Source: Acetobacter oeni
GTDB taxonomy: Bacteria; Pseudomonadota; Alphaproteobacteria; Acetobacterales; Acetobacteraceae
DNA length: 64,000 bases
Direction of reading: 5' to 3'
Assembly (NCBI RefSeq): GCF_011516825.1
Contig: NZ_WOTA01000001.1
Span: 186,001 to 250,000, forward strand
Shown: piece after piece, positions 9,515 through 18,615 of the stretch
How the letters are laid out: every line of letters begins with the position of its first letter
Numbering within the stretch: position 1 is the first letter of the stretch
Translations under genes and position numbers: made by a program
The notes under the pieces: generated by a model
The model's database searches: none
What the model saw: only the letters and a program-made list of their open reading frames with translations
What the model was told of the DNA's origin: nothing

Positions 9515-12500
9515 GAGCCTCCTCCTTCTTCCGTTCGCCGGCCATTTCAGAGGCCCGCTCAAGGTCGACAGAGAGAACGCGGCTCACGCCACGTTCCTGC
9601 ATGGTCACGCCATAAAGACGGTCCATATGCGCCATGGTTAGCTGATGATGGGTCACAACGAGAAAACGTGTTCCTGCTTCTCCGGCCATATCTCCCAGAA
9701 GGGAACAGAAACGGCCGACATTGGCGTCATCAAGGGGAGCGTCGACCTCGTCCAGGACGCAGATCGGGGCGGGGTTACAGCGGAAAACAGCAAAAATCAA
9801 CGAAAGAGCCGTAAGAGCCTGCTCGCCACCCGACAGAAGTGACAGTGTCGCCAGCTTCTTGCCAGGCGGTTGTGCATAGATCTCCAGACCAGCCTGCAAC
9901 GGATCATCGCTGCCGACAAGCCCCAGATGTGCCCGCCCGCCACCGAACATGCGTGAAAACAGCGACTGGAAGTGATGATCCACCTGCGTGAACACAGCCA
10001 TCAGACGCTCGCGCCCCTCCTTGTTCAGCGCCCCGATCGAGCCCCGGAGCCGCGTGATAGCCGTCTCCAGCTCATTATGTTCGCGCCGGATCGTCTCGAT
10101 CTGCTGTTCCGCCTCCTGCGCCTCAATATCGGCGCGAAGGTTCACCGGACCAAGCTCTTCCCGCTCGCGCGTCAGCCGCCCGATCTTCCGCCGCAAACTG
10201 GTCTCGGCCGCCTCCGTCAGATCCCCGACCGGCGCCAGCGGCGGTTCCGGCGTTTCCGCCAGCAACTGATCGAGAATGGCCCGCGCCTGCTCGCTCTTCC
10301 CTTCGCTCCGCAACACCGTCTCACGCGCCGCCGCCAGGCCGCTCTCTGTCTGCCGTCGCGCCTCCTGAGCCTCACGCTGCCGGAATTCAGCCGCCTCCCG
10401 CGCGGCATCATGCGCCAGAAACGCCGCCTCTGCCTCGCCAAGCGCCGTCGCGCTCGTCTCCCGGAGCCGCTGCGCTTCAGCAGGCAGGGCCGAGACCGTC
10501 TCGTGCTCCGCCATCACCACGGCCAGCCGTTGCGCCGCTTCGTCATACTGAGTCCGGGCCAGAGCCTCGCGTCCGCCCCACTCGTCGAGCGAAGCCCGCA
10601 GCGAAGCCTCCCGCGCCACCAGCGTCCCGGTCTCCGCCTGCAACGCCGCCCGCGTCTCCCGCGCCGCCTGCTCGTCCGCCCTCAACCCGGCCAGCCGCTC
10701 CCGCAACGCCCCCGGATCAGTCGTCGCCGCATCATCATCGACCGTGGCCGCTCCGGCGCGCGCCGCCTCAAGTGTCTCCGCCGCCTCGGCAAGCTCATCC
10801 CGCAACGCCGTCTCGCGCGGCTCCAGCGCCGAAAGCCGCGTTTTCCGCTCAAGCGATTTTTCCTGCATCGCCCGCAGCGCCGCATCCAGCCGACCGACTT
10901 CCGCTTCCGCGCCATCAAGAGCCGCCCGCGCCGCCGTCGCCACCGTCGCGGAGTCCTCTGCCTCCGTTTCCGCCCCGGTCAGAGCCTTCCCCGCCATCGC
11001 CGGGTCGGATGCCTCCCGCAACGCCGCGTCCGCCGTCTGAACAGCCCGCTCACCCGCTTCCCGCTCTTCCGTCAGCCGCGCCAGATCGGGAAGAAGTGTC
11101 GCCAGCCGGGACTCAACATTGCCATGCCGGGTCTCGGCCTCCTGCTTCTCCCGCCGCACCCGCTCAAGCTGCTGCTCCGCCTTCCGTCGAGCATCCCGCG
11201 CCACCGTCTCGGCTTGCGTCGCCTGCTGTTCCCGAGTCTTCGCCGCCTCATGCGCCGCCCGAAGCGCCGCCGCATCCGGCAACGCCTCTTCGGCGGCCAT
11301 CGCCTCAGCCAGACCCTGCTTCGCCGCGACCAGCGCCTGCTCTGCCCGCTCATGCTGCGGACGCACCCCGTCCAGCCGCGCCCGCGCCGCCGCATGACGA
11401 CGCGACGTTTCCGCCTCCACCGCACGCGCCCTGCCGAGCGCCGCCTCAATCCTGCTCCTCCCGGCCCGCGCGACGCGCACCGCCTCGGTCGCCATCGTCA
11501 GCGCCTGAGCCGCCCCGGAAGCCGCCCGTTCCGCCGCGGGCAGTTCTTCCGTCAGCGCATCCAGCCGCGCCTGCCCCTCGCGCAACGTCCGCCGCTGGGC
11601 CAGTCGCTGCGCCGCCGCGTTCGGCTGACCGGCCGCCACGCGATACCCGTCCCACCGCCACAGCGCGCCGTCCCGGGTCACGAGACACTGACCCGGACGC
11701 AATGCCGGAACCAGCGCCGCTCCCGCAGCCTCCGAATCAACAAGTCCCGCCTGAGACAACGCCCTCCCCAGCACCTCCGGTGCCTCAACCAGACGGCCCA
11801 GCGCCGTCACCCCGGCAGGCAATCCCTGTTCAGCCCCCGATGGCAGTGCAATCCAGGCCCGCGGCGCGCCGGGAGCCGAAGCCGCCTCCGGCGCATCCAG
11901 CCCGTCTGCCAGCGCCGCCGCCAGCGCCACCTCCAGCCCGTCCGGCACGCGAAGCTGATCCGAAACCGGCGACACCGCAGCCTCGCCGTCGCTGTCCCGT
12001 TCATCGCCCAGCGCCTGCGCCAGCCCGTCCACCTGGGCCCGCAGCCGCGTCAGTTCCGCCCGCAACACACCGAGCGCACCGTCCGCCTCTCTGCCCCGCG
12101 TCGAGCAGACGGCAAGCTCTTCCTCCGCCCGCGTCAGCGCCGCTTCCGCCTCCGCAAGACGCCGCTCCTCCGTCGCCCGCGCCGTCTGCGCCTCTTCGAG
12201 CACGGAGTCCGGCACAGCATGACGCCCGGCTTCCTCCAGCTCGCGGCCCAGCGTCGCCGCCTCCTTCTCCGCCCGTCCCAGCGTGTCCCGCGCCTTGCGA
12301 ACAGCCTCGGACGCCGCGGCCCGGGTCGAACTGTCCTCCTGAACCCGTGCCCGCGCCTCCAGCAGCGCCGCCGCCGCCGCCGCCCGCCCGGACTCTGCCG
12401 CCTCAAACGCCACGATTGCCTGCGCGTGGCCGGCTTCCGCCTCCGCGAGCGCCGTCACCAGCGCCGCCCGCTTCTCCTCGGGAACAAGCTGCCCCCGTGC

Positions 12501-14060
12501 CTCATCCCGACGTCGGGACAGAGCCTCGCAATCCCGCGTCAGCGCCGCCAGCCGTGTTTTCGCCGCCGTCAGTGCCGTCTGACAGTCCTGATGCCGCGCC
12601 CGCGTCGACTCCGCCGTGTTCCGCGCAATCGACAGCGCCAGCAGCGCCGCCGTCCGGCGCTGCACCGCCGTATCCTCAGCCTCGCGACAGCGTGCCAGCG
12701 CCTCCGAAGCTTCGCGCACGGAGACCTCAGCCGCCGTCAGCGCCTCCTCGTCAGGCAGATCAGCCCGCAGCGCCGTCATCTCGGAGTCAAGCGCTGCCCG
12801 CGCCTGTTCAATCCGCTCATGCCGCGCGGTCGCCACCTCCAGGGCCGCCCGCGCCTGCTCCGCCCGCGTTCTCGCCGCCGTCGCTTCCGCCGTGCGCTGC
12901 TCCAGAACCAGCGTCGCCTCGTTCACCGCAGCCTGCGCCGCCTGAACCGCGTCGTCCGCCCCGGCCTGAAGCCCGGGAAGCGCCGCCTGCTTCTCTGCGA
13001 CCGCCAGAGCCTCGTCCCGAAGCCGCGCCAGCGTCTCACTGGCATCCTTCAGACGTGACGCCGCTGCATCCCGATCCGTCTCACACTGCCGCAACCGGCC
13101 CGAGGCCGCCTCCGCCGCCTCCGCCGCGCGCTGCTCTTCCCGCGCCACCCCTTCCGCCGCCACGCGCCGCCTCTCAAGCGCCGTCCGGGCCAGCTCCGCC
13201 GCCTCCCGCAGCGGAGGCAGAGCCTTGTCCGCCTCATAATCCGCCAGAACAGCCGTCTCAGCCGCCTCTTCCGCCGCAACCAGCGCCTTCCGCGCCTCGA
13301 TCGTCGCCAGCTGCGCCCGCTCGACCTGATGCCGCGCCCGTGCATGAAGCAGCGCCAGCAGAGATGTCTCCGCTTCCCGCAGCCCCGCCGATAGTTCGCG
13401 ATATTTCAAAGCCTGTGTGGATTGCCCCGTCAGCCCCTCAAGACGCGATTCAAGCTGCGTGCGAAGATCCTCCGCCCGCGTCAGATTGGTCTCGGTCGCC
13501 CGCAGCTTCAGCTCCGCTTCATGCCGCCGCGCATGCAGGCCGGTAATCCCCGCGGCTTCCTCAAGAATGGTCCGCCGCTCTTCCGGTCGCGCCCCGACCA
13601 GCATCGCCACGCGCCCCTGACTGACCATCGCCGAGGACCGCGCCCCGGAGGCCAGATCGGCAAACAACGTTTGCACATCGCGCGCGCGTGTCGGTTTCCC
13701 GTTCAGCCGGTAGTCGCTGCCCGCGCCCCGCTCGGCCCGCCGCGTCACCTGAAGATCGTCCTGTTCGGCAAACGCCCCCGGCGCAAGCCCCTTCGCATTC
13801 TCCAGCGTGAGCGTGACTTCCGCGAGATTGCGCGCCGGACGGCTCGCCGTCCCCGCGAAAATCAGATCGTCCATCTCTCCGCCGCGCAACGACCGGGCGG
13901 AGGTCTCGCCCATCGCCCATCGCAACCCCTCGACGACATTCGACTTGCCGCAGCCATTCGGCCCGACAATCCCCGTCAGGCCCGGCAGAATATCAACGGT
14001 GACAGGGTCCGCGAAGCTCTTGAAGCCCACGATCCTCAGCTGAACGAAACGCGCCGTCAT
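9507..14060 (-). CDS. smc: Chromosome segregation protein SMC
   Basis: The ATPase that, with ScpA and ScpB, organises and segregates the chromosome. Walker A GPNGCGKS is at residues 33-40. The ABC signature LSGGEQALTALSLIF and Walker B PICVLDEVDAPLDDAN are near the C-terminus. A presumed hinge lies around residues 700-805, between two very long Ala/Arg/Glu-rich coiled coils. At 1517 residues it is far longer than the roughly 1150-1200 usual for bacterial SMC; the extra length is in the arms. Long SMC proteins are known from acetic acid bacteria. The gene is preceded by a DsbA-like gene and overlaps the downstream GDPD-like gene. Confidence 0.95.
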   Translation of the reverse strand: MTARFVQLRIVGFKSFADPVTVDILPGLTGIVGPNGCGKSNVVEGLRWAMGETSARSLRGGEMDDLIFAGTASRPARNLAEVTLTLENAKGLAPGAFAEQDDLQVTRRAERGAGSDYRLNGKPTRARDVQTLFADLASGARSSAMVSQGRVAMLVGARPEERRTILEEAAGITGLHARRHEAELKLRATETNLTRAEDLRTQLESRLEGLTGQSTQALKYRELSAGLREAETSLLALLHARARHQVERAQLATIEARKALVAAEEAAETAVLADYEADKALPPLREAAELARTALERRRVAAEGVAREEQRAAEAAEAASGRLRQCETDRDAAASRLKDASETLARLRDEALAVAEKQAALPGLQAGADDAVQAAQAAVNEATLVLEQRTAEATAARTRAEQARAALEVATARHERIEQARAALDSEMTALRADLPDEEALTAAEVSVREASEALARCREAEDTAVQRRTAALLALSIARNTAESTRARHQDCQTALTAAKTRLAALTRDCEALSRRRDEARGQLVPEEKRAALVTALAEAEAGHAQAIVAFEAAESGRAAAAAALLEARARVQEDSSTRAAASEAVRKARDTLGRAEKEAATLGRELEEAGRHAVPDSVLEEAQTARATEERRLAEAEAALTRAEEELAVCSTRGREADGALGVLRAELTRLRAQVDGLAQALGDERDSDGEAAVSPVSDQLRVPDGLEVALAAALADGLDAPEAASAPGAPRAWIALPSGAEQGLPAGVTALGRLVEAPEVLGRALSQAGLVDSEAAGAALVPALRPGQCLVTRDGALWRWDGYRVAAGQPNAAAQRLAQRRTLREGQARLDALTEELPAAERAASGAAQALTMATEAVRVARAGRSRIEAALGRARAVEAETSRRHAAARARLDGVRPQHERAEQALVAAKQGLAEAMAAEEALPDAAALRAAHEAAKTREQQATQAETVARDARRKAEQQLERVRREKQEAETRHGNVESRLATLLPDLARLTEEREAGERAVQTADAALREASDPAMAGKALTGAETEAEDSATVATAARAALDGAEAEVGRLDAALRAMQEKSLERKTRLSALEPRETALRDELAEAAETLEAARAGAATVDDDAATTDPGALRERLAGLRADEQAARETRAALQAETGTLVAREASLRASLDEWGGREALARTQYDEAAQRLAVVMAEHETVSALPAEAQRLRETSATALGEAEAAFLAHDAAREAAEFRQREAQEARRQTESGLAAARETVLRSEGKSEQARAILDQLLAETPEPPLAPVGDLTEAAETSLRRKIGRLTREREELGPVNLRADIEAQEAEQQIETIRREHNELETAITRLRGSIGALNKEGRERLMAVFTQVDHHFQSLFSRMFGGGRAHLGLVGSDDPLQAGLEIYAQPPGKKLATLSLLSGGEQALTALSLIFAVFRCNPAPICVLDEVDAPLDDANVGRFCSLLGDMAGEAGTRFLVVTHHQLTMAHMDRLYGVTMQERGVSRVLSVDLERASEMAGERKKEEAHV

Positions 14061-14179
14061 GCCGCGCCCGAATCATCCGGCAATCCGTGGCGCAGGCACA
14101 CATCTCCCGCGCGGAAAGACACCATCCCGGCGCCTCTCACATCCGAAGACCCCAACGAAAGATCCGATATTTCCAGCAT
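14057..14179 (-). CDS. Possible 40-residue ORF coupled to smc
   Basis: A short frame fills the space between the DsbA-like gene and smc. It starts with ATG at 14179 and its TGA shares an ATGA overlap with the smc start, an arrangement typical of translational coupling. The predicted peptide begins MLEISDLSLG and has no recognisable domain. No good Shine-Dalgarno precedes its ATG, so this may be chance. Confidence 0.2.
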   Translation of the reverse strand: MLEISDLSLGSSDVRGAGMVSFRAGDVCLRHGLPDDSGAA

Positions 14180-14191
14180 GATCTGAAGAAA

Positions 14192-14809
14192 TCAGCCGCC
14201 CGCGGCGACAACTTTCTTCTCAAACTCGGCATAGCTCAGTTCGCCGTCACGATAAATCGTGTCGTTGAAACGGAAGCTCGGCGTGCCGGTGATTTTGTAC
14301 TCGGTCTCGGCCTTGCTCTGCTCGCTGAGAATCTCATTCTGAAGCTGCGCGTCGTTGACCGCGCGGTCGAAACTGTCAGCCGACAACCCGGCAAGTGCCG
14401 CCATCTTCCGAAGCTGCTCTTCCTGAGTCCCGTCCTGCACAAAAGCCCAGTGATCCTGATTGGCCAGCAGAGCCATGATAAACGGCTCATACCGCTCCGG
14501 AGGAAGCGAACGCGCCACCTCGGCCGCCATCAGCGAAACCCGGTCCAGCGGATAATCGCAGAACACATACCGGATGCGGCCCGTGTCGATCAGCTTCGTT
14601 TTGATCTCCGGCAGCACGTTGATCGCGAATTGAGCACAGTGAGGGCAGGTGAGGGAAAACCACTCCTCAACCGTTACTTTCGCATCCGCCTTCCCGATCG
14701 AACGTTGCGCCATGCGCGGGTCGGTCGCCGCAACAGCCCGACGGATCAGGCCAGGAGCCAGCGCGACAGGAAGAGCGGCGGCGAGAAAGGCGCGGCGGGT
14801 GGCTGACAT
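14192..14809 (-). CDS. DsbA-family thiol:disulfide oxidoreductase
   Basis: An exported thioredoxin-fold protein. The N-terminus has a twin-arginine-like signal, TRRAFLAAALPVALAPGL, ending near AVA. The active site is CPHC within FSLTCPHCAQF, as in DsbA, and the cis-proline loop is TGTPSF. It should introduce or shuffle disulfides in periplasmic proteins. The start is placed at the ATG at 14809 (MSATRRAF); an in-frame upstream ATG at 14827 would add six residues. It is the first gene of a minus-strand set that continues into smc. Confidence 0.85.
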   Translation of the reverse strand: MSATRRAFLAAALPVALAPGLIRRAVAATDPRMAQRSIGKADAKVTVEEWFSLTCPHCAQFAINVLPEIKTKLIDTGRIRYVFCDYPLDRVSLMAAEVARSLPPERYEPFIMALLANQDHWAFVQDGTQEEQLRKMAALAGLSADSFDRAVNDAQLQNEILSEQSKAETEYKITGTPSFRFNDTIYRDGELSYAEFEKKVVAAGG

Positions 14810-15017
14810 TGGCACGGTCTCCGGCAAAAGAATGGTTCTCAGTCGACAATCCGGACAGGCTCATGACGGCACATGACCGTGAGCGTCAACCCCGAACCCT
14901 GACCGCAAAAGCATTACGTTATGGTCAGGATGCAGCCGTTAGCTGGTTTTTGCCATGTTTTGCAGGCAGAATACCCCCGAGCGGCTCCCCGGAGCCAGGA
15001 TATAACAGGATATATTT

Positions 15018-15410
15018 ATGAAAAAACTGCTCTGTGCGACCATGGCCGCAGCGCTGACCGTCGGTTCAGTCTCCGCCGCGCAGGCTGAACCCGGAGGTTG
15101 CGTGAAATACGGAGCCGCCGGCGCAGTCGGTGGCCACGTTGCCCATCACGGCGTTCTCGGCGCCCTCGGCGGCTGCGTGACCGGCATGTATGTGCGTCAC
15201 AGATACCGCAAGGAAGCCAAAGAGAAAGCTGCCCTCTACGACAAGGAACACCCCGGCTCAAAGGGAACGTGGTCCGAAAAAGCGACCGCGTATGATGTCG
15301 AACACTCGACCGAGCCCGGCACGATGACCCCGTCCGCACAGGGCAGCACGGCTCCCGGCGCCCAGGCTCCGGCAACCCAGCCTCAGTCCGGCAGCAACAC
15401 CCAGATGTAA
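15018..15410 (+). CDS. Secreted glycine-zipper-like hypothetical protein
   Basis: A 130-residue exported protein of unknown function. A clear signal peptide (MKKLLCATMAAALTVGSVSA) is cleaved near AQA-EP. A Gly/Ala/His-rich stretch between two cysteines (C28 and C53) follows, resembling glycine-zipper envelope proteins. After it come a basic, Lys/Glu-rich segment and a Pro/Ser/Thr/Gln-rich tail. It is monocistronic, with its own strong terminator just downstream. The function cannot be inferred beyond an envelope location. Confidence 0.75.
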   Translation: MKKLLCATMAAALTVGSVSAAQAEPGGCVKYGAAGAVGGHVAHHGVLGALGGCVTGMYVRHRYRKEAKEKAALYDKEHPGSKGTWSEKATAYDVEHSTEPGTMTPSAQGSTAPGAQAPATQPQSGSNTQM

Positions 15411-15721
15411 TGCGGTAACGCTGATCGTCGAAAAGGCCGGTCCTGAAAAAACAGGGCCGGCCTTTTTTATGGCGTTTATATGCCTTGCAAACACGACTGC
15501 CTCCGTCTCACTCACGACATCGAAGCAATGTCAGCACAACCGTAATTTACGCTCCGGATCGCCCCGCTTCAGCTTTTCTTTATCCATCCGGTCTCGCGAT
15601 CTGTCGCAAAACAGACGGATCACGGAACGAAATTCCCCACACCTGAAATGCCTCAACCGGCATTGAAGCCTCTTTCATTCAGCCCGGACTCCCGGCTCCG
15701 CCACCAGAAACCCGGCAAACG
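15411..15721. other. Intergenic region between convergent genes
   Basis: Holds the terminator at 15431-15468. The remaining roughly 250 bases contain nothing recognisable. It separates the secreted-protein gene from the end of epmB, which converge here. Confidence 0.6.
15431..15468 (+). terminator. Strong Rho-independent terminator
   Basis: Stem arms at 15433-15445 (AAGGCCGGTCCTG) and 15452-15464 pair over 13 bases with one G-U, around an AAAAAA loop, followed by a T-run and flanked by A-rich sequence. It ends the secreted-protein transcript and could also work in reverse for epmB. Confidence 0.9.
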
Positions 15722-16819
15722 TCAGAGCTCCGAAAGCACATGCTGTCGCCCCTGCGGATCGGTCACCCGATCAGCGCCGGTATCCACATAGTCCGGCCCC
15801 AGCGGCACCTTGCCGAACCCACCCGGAATATCCAGCACATAAGTCGGCCAGGCCAGCCCGGTCACACGCCCGCGCAACCCCTGAAGCAGCGTCCGCCCCT
15901 CTTCGACCGGCACATGAAACCGTGCCGTCCCCGGCGCCGGATCAAGCTGATGCAGATAATAAGGCTTGACCCGGTTCTCCACCATCGCCCGGAACAGCCC
16001 CTCAAGCACCGGTACGCTGTCATTCACCCCCCGCAACAGCACCGACTGCCCCAGCAACGGAATCCCCCGCCGCTGCATGCGCTTCAGCGCCGCCCGGCCT
16101 TCCACCGTAAATTCCCGCTCATGATTGGCATGAAGCACCAGCCACATCGCACGGTCCGTCTCCATCGCCGCAACCAGCTCATCCGTAATCCGCTCCGGAT
16201 CGGCCAGCGGAACCCGCGAATGAATCCGGATCGTCGTCACATGCGGAATCTCATCCAGCGCCCGCACGATATGCCCCAGCCGCCGCGCCGAGAGCATCAG
16301 CGGATCGCCTCCCGTCAGAATGACCTCCCGGATCTGCTCATGCTCCCCCAACCAGTCCAGCGCCGTCGCCAGAGCCGCATCGTCCAGCAGCCCCCCGTCC
16401 GGCCCGACATGCTCCCGCCGGAAACAGAACCGGCAATAAAGCGGGCAGATCAGCAAAGGCTTGAGCAGCGCCCGGTCCGCATAGCGATGCACAATGCCCG
16501 GCACCGGAGACAAAGCATCGTCCCCGATCGGGTCGGCCCGCTCGGAAGGCGCGGAAATCAGCTCATCCGGATGCGGAATCACCTGCCGCCCGATCGGATC
16601 GTCCGGCGTCCCGATCAGCGAGAGAAATGTTGTCGGGATCGCCGTCGCGTAACGTGCCGCAACCTCTTCGACATCATGCCGCATCGTTTCCGGTATAAGA
16701 CCGGCCTCAACCAGTTGCCCGGGCGAACGAAGCGTGCTCCTTCCCTTGCGGGATGAGCCGCCGGACGCATCGGGCGATCGCGGGACGGAAGCCGGAACGG
16801 GCGGAACAGAGGACGTCAT
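15722..16819 (-). CDS. epmB: EF-P lysine 2,3-aminomutase (radical SAM)
   Basis: A KamA/EpmB radical SAM enzyme of 365 residues that isomerises lysine to beta-lysine for modification of elongation factor P. The cluster motif CxxxCxxC is CPLYCRFC at residues 125-132, followed by GGDPLML and the C-terminal IPGGFGKVPL, where the Lys is the expected pyridoxal phosphate site. It is transcribed away from epmA, with their starts under 100 bases apart. This pairing favours EpmB over a catabolic lysine aminomutase. The efp gene and the hydroxylase EpmC are not in the window. Confidence 0.9.
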   Translation of the reverse strand: MTSSVPPVPASVPRSPDASGGSSRKGRSTLRSPGQLVEAGLIPETMRHDVEEVAARYATAIPTTFLSLIGTPDDPIGRQVIPHPDELISAPSERADPIGDDALSPVPGIVHRYADRALLKPLLICPLYCRFCFRREHVGPDGGLLDDAALATALDWLGEHEQIREVILTGGDPLMLSARRLGHIVRALDEIPHVTTIRIHSRVPLADPERITDELVAAMETDRAMWLVLHANHEREFTVEGRAALKRMQRRGIPLLGQSVLLRGVNDSVPVLEGLFRAMVENRVKPYYLHQLDPAPGTARFHVPVEEGRTLLQGLRGRVTGLAWPTYVLDIPGGFGKVPLGPDYVDTGADRVTDPQGRQHVLSEL

Positions 16820-16906
16820 CAGGCGGTTCTAATGGCCCGGCCCGCTCCGGAGCAAACAGCATTTCCGTTCCGACCGGAAAAGGGAGCCATCGGGAAGAGG
16901 AAGTTC

Positions 16907-17926
16907 ATGAAAGCAGCCGACCGCGCCATGCCGCATCCAGCACCCGATCCCGCCCGCATCGCCGAACGGCTCCCGTTGCTGCGCCGACGCGCCCTGATGC
17001 TGAACGCCACACGCGCTTTCTTCGGCCAGCGTGGCTATCTCGAAGTCGAAACCCCCTGCGCCGTGCCCGCTCCCGGCGAGGAAGTCCACCTCCACGTCTT
17101 CGAAACAGAACGCATTTCGCCGGACGGCGAGCGTGAAGCTCTCTTCCTCCACACCAGTCCCGAATTCGCCATGAAGCGGATCGTCGCCGCCACCGGCCTG
17201 CCGATCTTCCAGCTCGCCCGCGTCTGGCGCAACGGCGAAGGCAGCGCACTTCACGCCCCCGAATTCACCATGCTCGAATGGTACCGCCCCGGCGCCGATC
17301 TCGCCTCCCTGATGGATGAGACCGAAACCTTCGTCCGACGCCTCCTCCCGCCCGAAATCCATCGCGAGGGCCACACGATCCCCGTCGATACACCCTTCGA
17401 ACGTCTGACCGTCGCGGAGGCCTTTCACCGCTATGTCGGTGCCGACGTCCTCGCCACCGCCGATAACGCCGAAGCGCTCGCCGCCCAGGCCGGCAGCACT
17501 CTGCGTGAGAAGGAAACCTGGGAAGACCTGTTCTTCCGTCTCCTGCTCGAACGGATCGAACCTGCAACAGGACGTGAGCGCCCCGTTTTTCTGACCCACT
17601 GGCCCGCAAGTCAGGCCGCCCTGGCCAGAACCTGCCCGACCGATCCGCGCGCTGCTCTCCGATTCGAGCTCTATCTCGGTGGCGTCGAACTCGCCAATGC
17701 CTTCGAGGAACTGACCGACAGCACGGAGCAGCGCCGCCGCTTCGAAACAGACCGCAAAAGGAGAGCCGAATTTTACCCGGACAGAAAATCCTGGGCGATA
17801 GACGAAGACTTTCTCACTGCGTTATCAGCCATGCCACCGGCATCGGGCATCGCGCTGGGCTTCGACCGGCTCGTGATGCTCGCAACAGGCGCCCCCCGAC
17901 TGGGAGACGTCTTGTGGCTTGGGTAA
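16907..17926 (+). CDS. epmA: EF-P--(R)-beta-lysine ligase
   Basis: A class II lysyl-tRNA-synthetase paralogue (GenX/PoxA/YjeA) of about 339 residues that attaches beta-lysine to EF-P. It has the catalytic core only: motif 2 as FQLARVWRNGEGSALHAPEFTM-like sequence, then ELYLGGVELANAFEEL and the motif 3 GIALGFDRLVML. The anticodon-binding domain of a true LysRS is missing, as expected. The start ATG at 16907 follows GAAGAGGAAG; the frame is open a further 75 bases upstream without a ribosome site. It is divergent from epmB. Confidence 0.9.
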   Translation: MKAADRAMPHPAPDPARIAERLPLLRRRALMLNATRAFFGQRGYLEVETPCAVPAPGEEVHLHVFETERISPDGEREALFLHTSPEFAMKRIVAATGLPIFQLARVWRNGEGSALHAPEFTMLEWYRPGADLASLMDETETFVRRLLPPEIHREGHTIPVDTPFERLTVAEAFHRYVGADVLATADNAEALAAQAGSTLREKETWEDLFFRLLLERIEPATGRERPVFLTHWPASQAALARTCPTDPRAALRFELYLGGVELANAFEELTDSTEQRRRFETDRKRRAEFYPDRKSWAIDEDFLTALSAMPPASGIALGFDRLVMLATGAPRLGDVLWLG

Positions 17927-18012
17927 TTTCGCGTCACTTTAGCCAGACCTGCTGTTCCGGACGACCCGGCGCCGGTCTCACAGATTTGCCGAAAGAAGAT
18001 AGGGGCGTCGTC

Positions 18013-18453
18013 ATGGTCTCAAAACGTATCTGGCCCCTGCTGGCCATTCTGGTTGTTGCCGGCTGTACAGGCCCGACAAAACAGCAGCGCAGAGAACTCA
18101 ATTCGCTGGTCGGCAAAACGGAAGTCGATGTCATCCGCGCCTATGGTGTGCCAACCCGCACTTATCAGACCAACGGGCACGTCTTCCTCGCCTATGTCGA
18201 TAACGAGACAAATTACTCTCCCGGCAGCATGGGAATGGGCTGGGGCTGGGGTGGCTGGGGCGGCGGTCCCGGCTGGGGCGGCGGATGGGGTGGTTACGGC
18301 GGCGGCTGGGGCGGCGGCGGTGGCTGGGGCGGCGGTGGCTGGGGAATGGGCGGCGGCTTCCCGCCCAGCTATTATAATTCGGTATGTCAGACGACCTTCG
18401 AACTCGCGGGCGGCTTTGTCACCGGATGGACCATGCGCGGAGACGGGTGCTGA
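18013..18453 (+). CDS. Gly/Trp-rich lipoprotein
   Basis: A 146-residue putative lipoprotein. The signal sequence MVSKRIWPLLAILVVAGC ends in a lipobox (VVAGC), so it should be lipid-anchored. A small domain follows (LVGKTEVDVIRAYGVPTRTY), resembling the SmpA/BamE-like fold in which a helix leads to a GxP turn. Next is a tandem Gly-Trp array (GWGGGW-type units, about residues 75-118) encoded by a G-rich low-complexity stretch at about 18238-18360, then a conserved-looking Cys-containing end. The start ATG at 18013 is preceded by ATAGGGGCG; upstream codons overlap epmA and are not convincing. Function unknown. Confidence 0.7.
   Translation: MVSKRIWPLLAILVVAGCTGPTKQQRRELNSLVGKTEVDVIRAYGVPTRTYQTNGHVFLAYVDNETNYSPGSMGMGWGWGGWGGGPGWGGGWGGYGGGWGGGGGWGGGGWGMGGGFPPSYYNSVCQTTFELAGGFVTGWTMRGDGC
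18238..18360 (+). repeat. G-rich low-complexity array coding Gly-Trp units
   Basis: Repeated GGC/GGT-TGG codons of the form ggctggggcggc form an imperfect tandem array inside the lipoprotein gene. Such an array could expand or contract by slippage and could form G-quadruplexes on the plus strand. Confidence 0.7.
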
Positions 18454-18615
18454 CAGGGCGCTCCCGCCCCCGGGACTTGTGACAGCGGGCAAGAGCCGAT
18501 AATCCGCGCAGGGCCGGTCGCGGATTTACAGATGTGAAACCCGGACGGCATAGATTTGTCTGTGCGGTCCGCCTCTGTCCGGTGTGAGCGCTGAAACTCG
18601 GGATCGGAGACTGGG

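Noticed and set aside
9972-13546. Long plus-strand open frames (1028 and 924 codons) opposite smc
   Set aside because: They run antisense to an unmistakable SMC, are built of Arg/Pro-rich low-complexity sequence that mirrors Ala/Glu/Arg codons, and contain no known domain.
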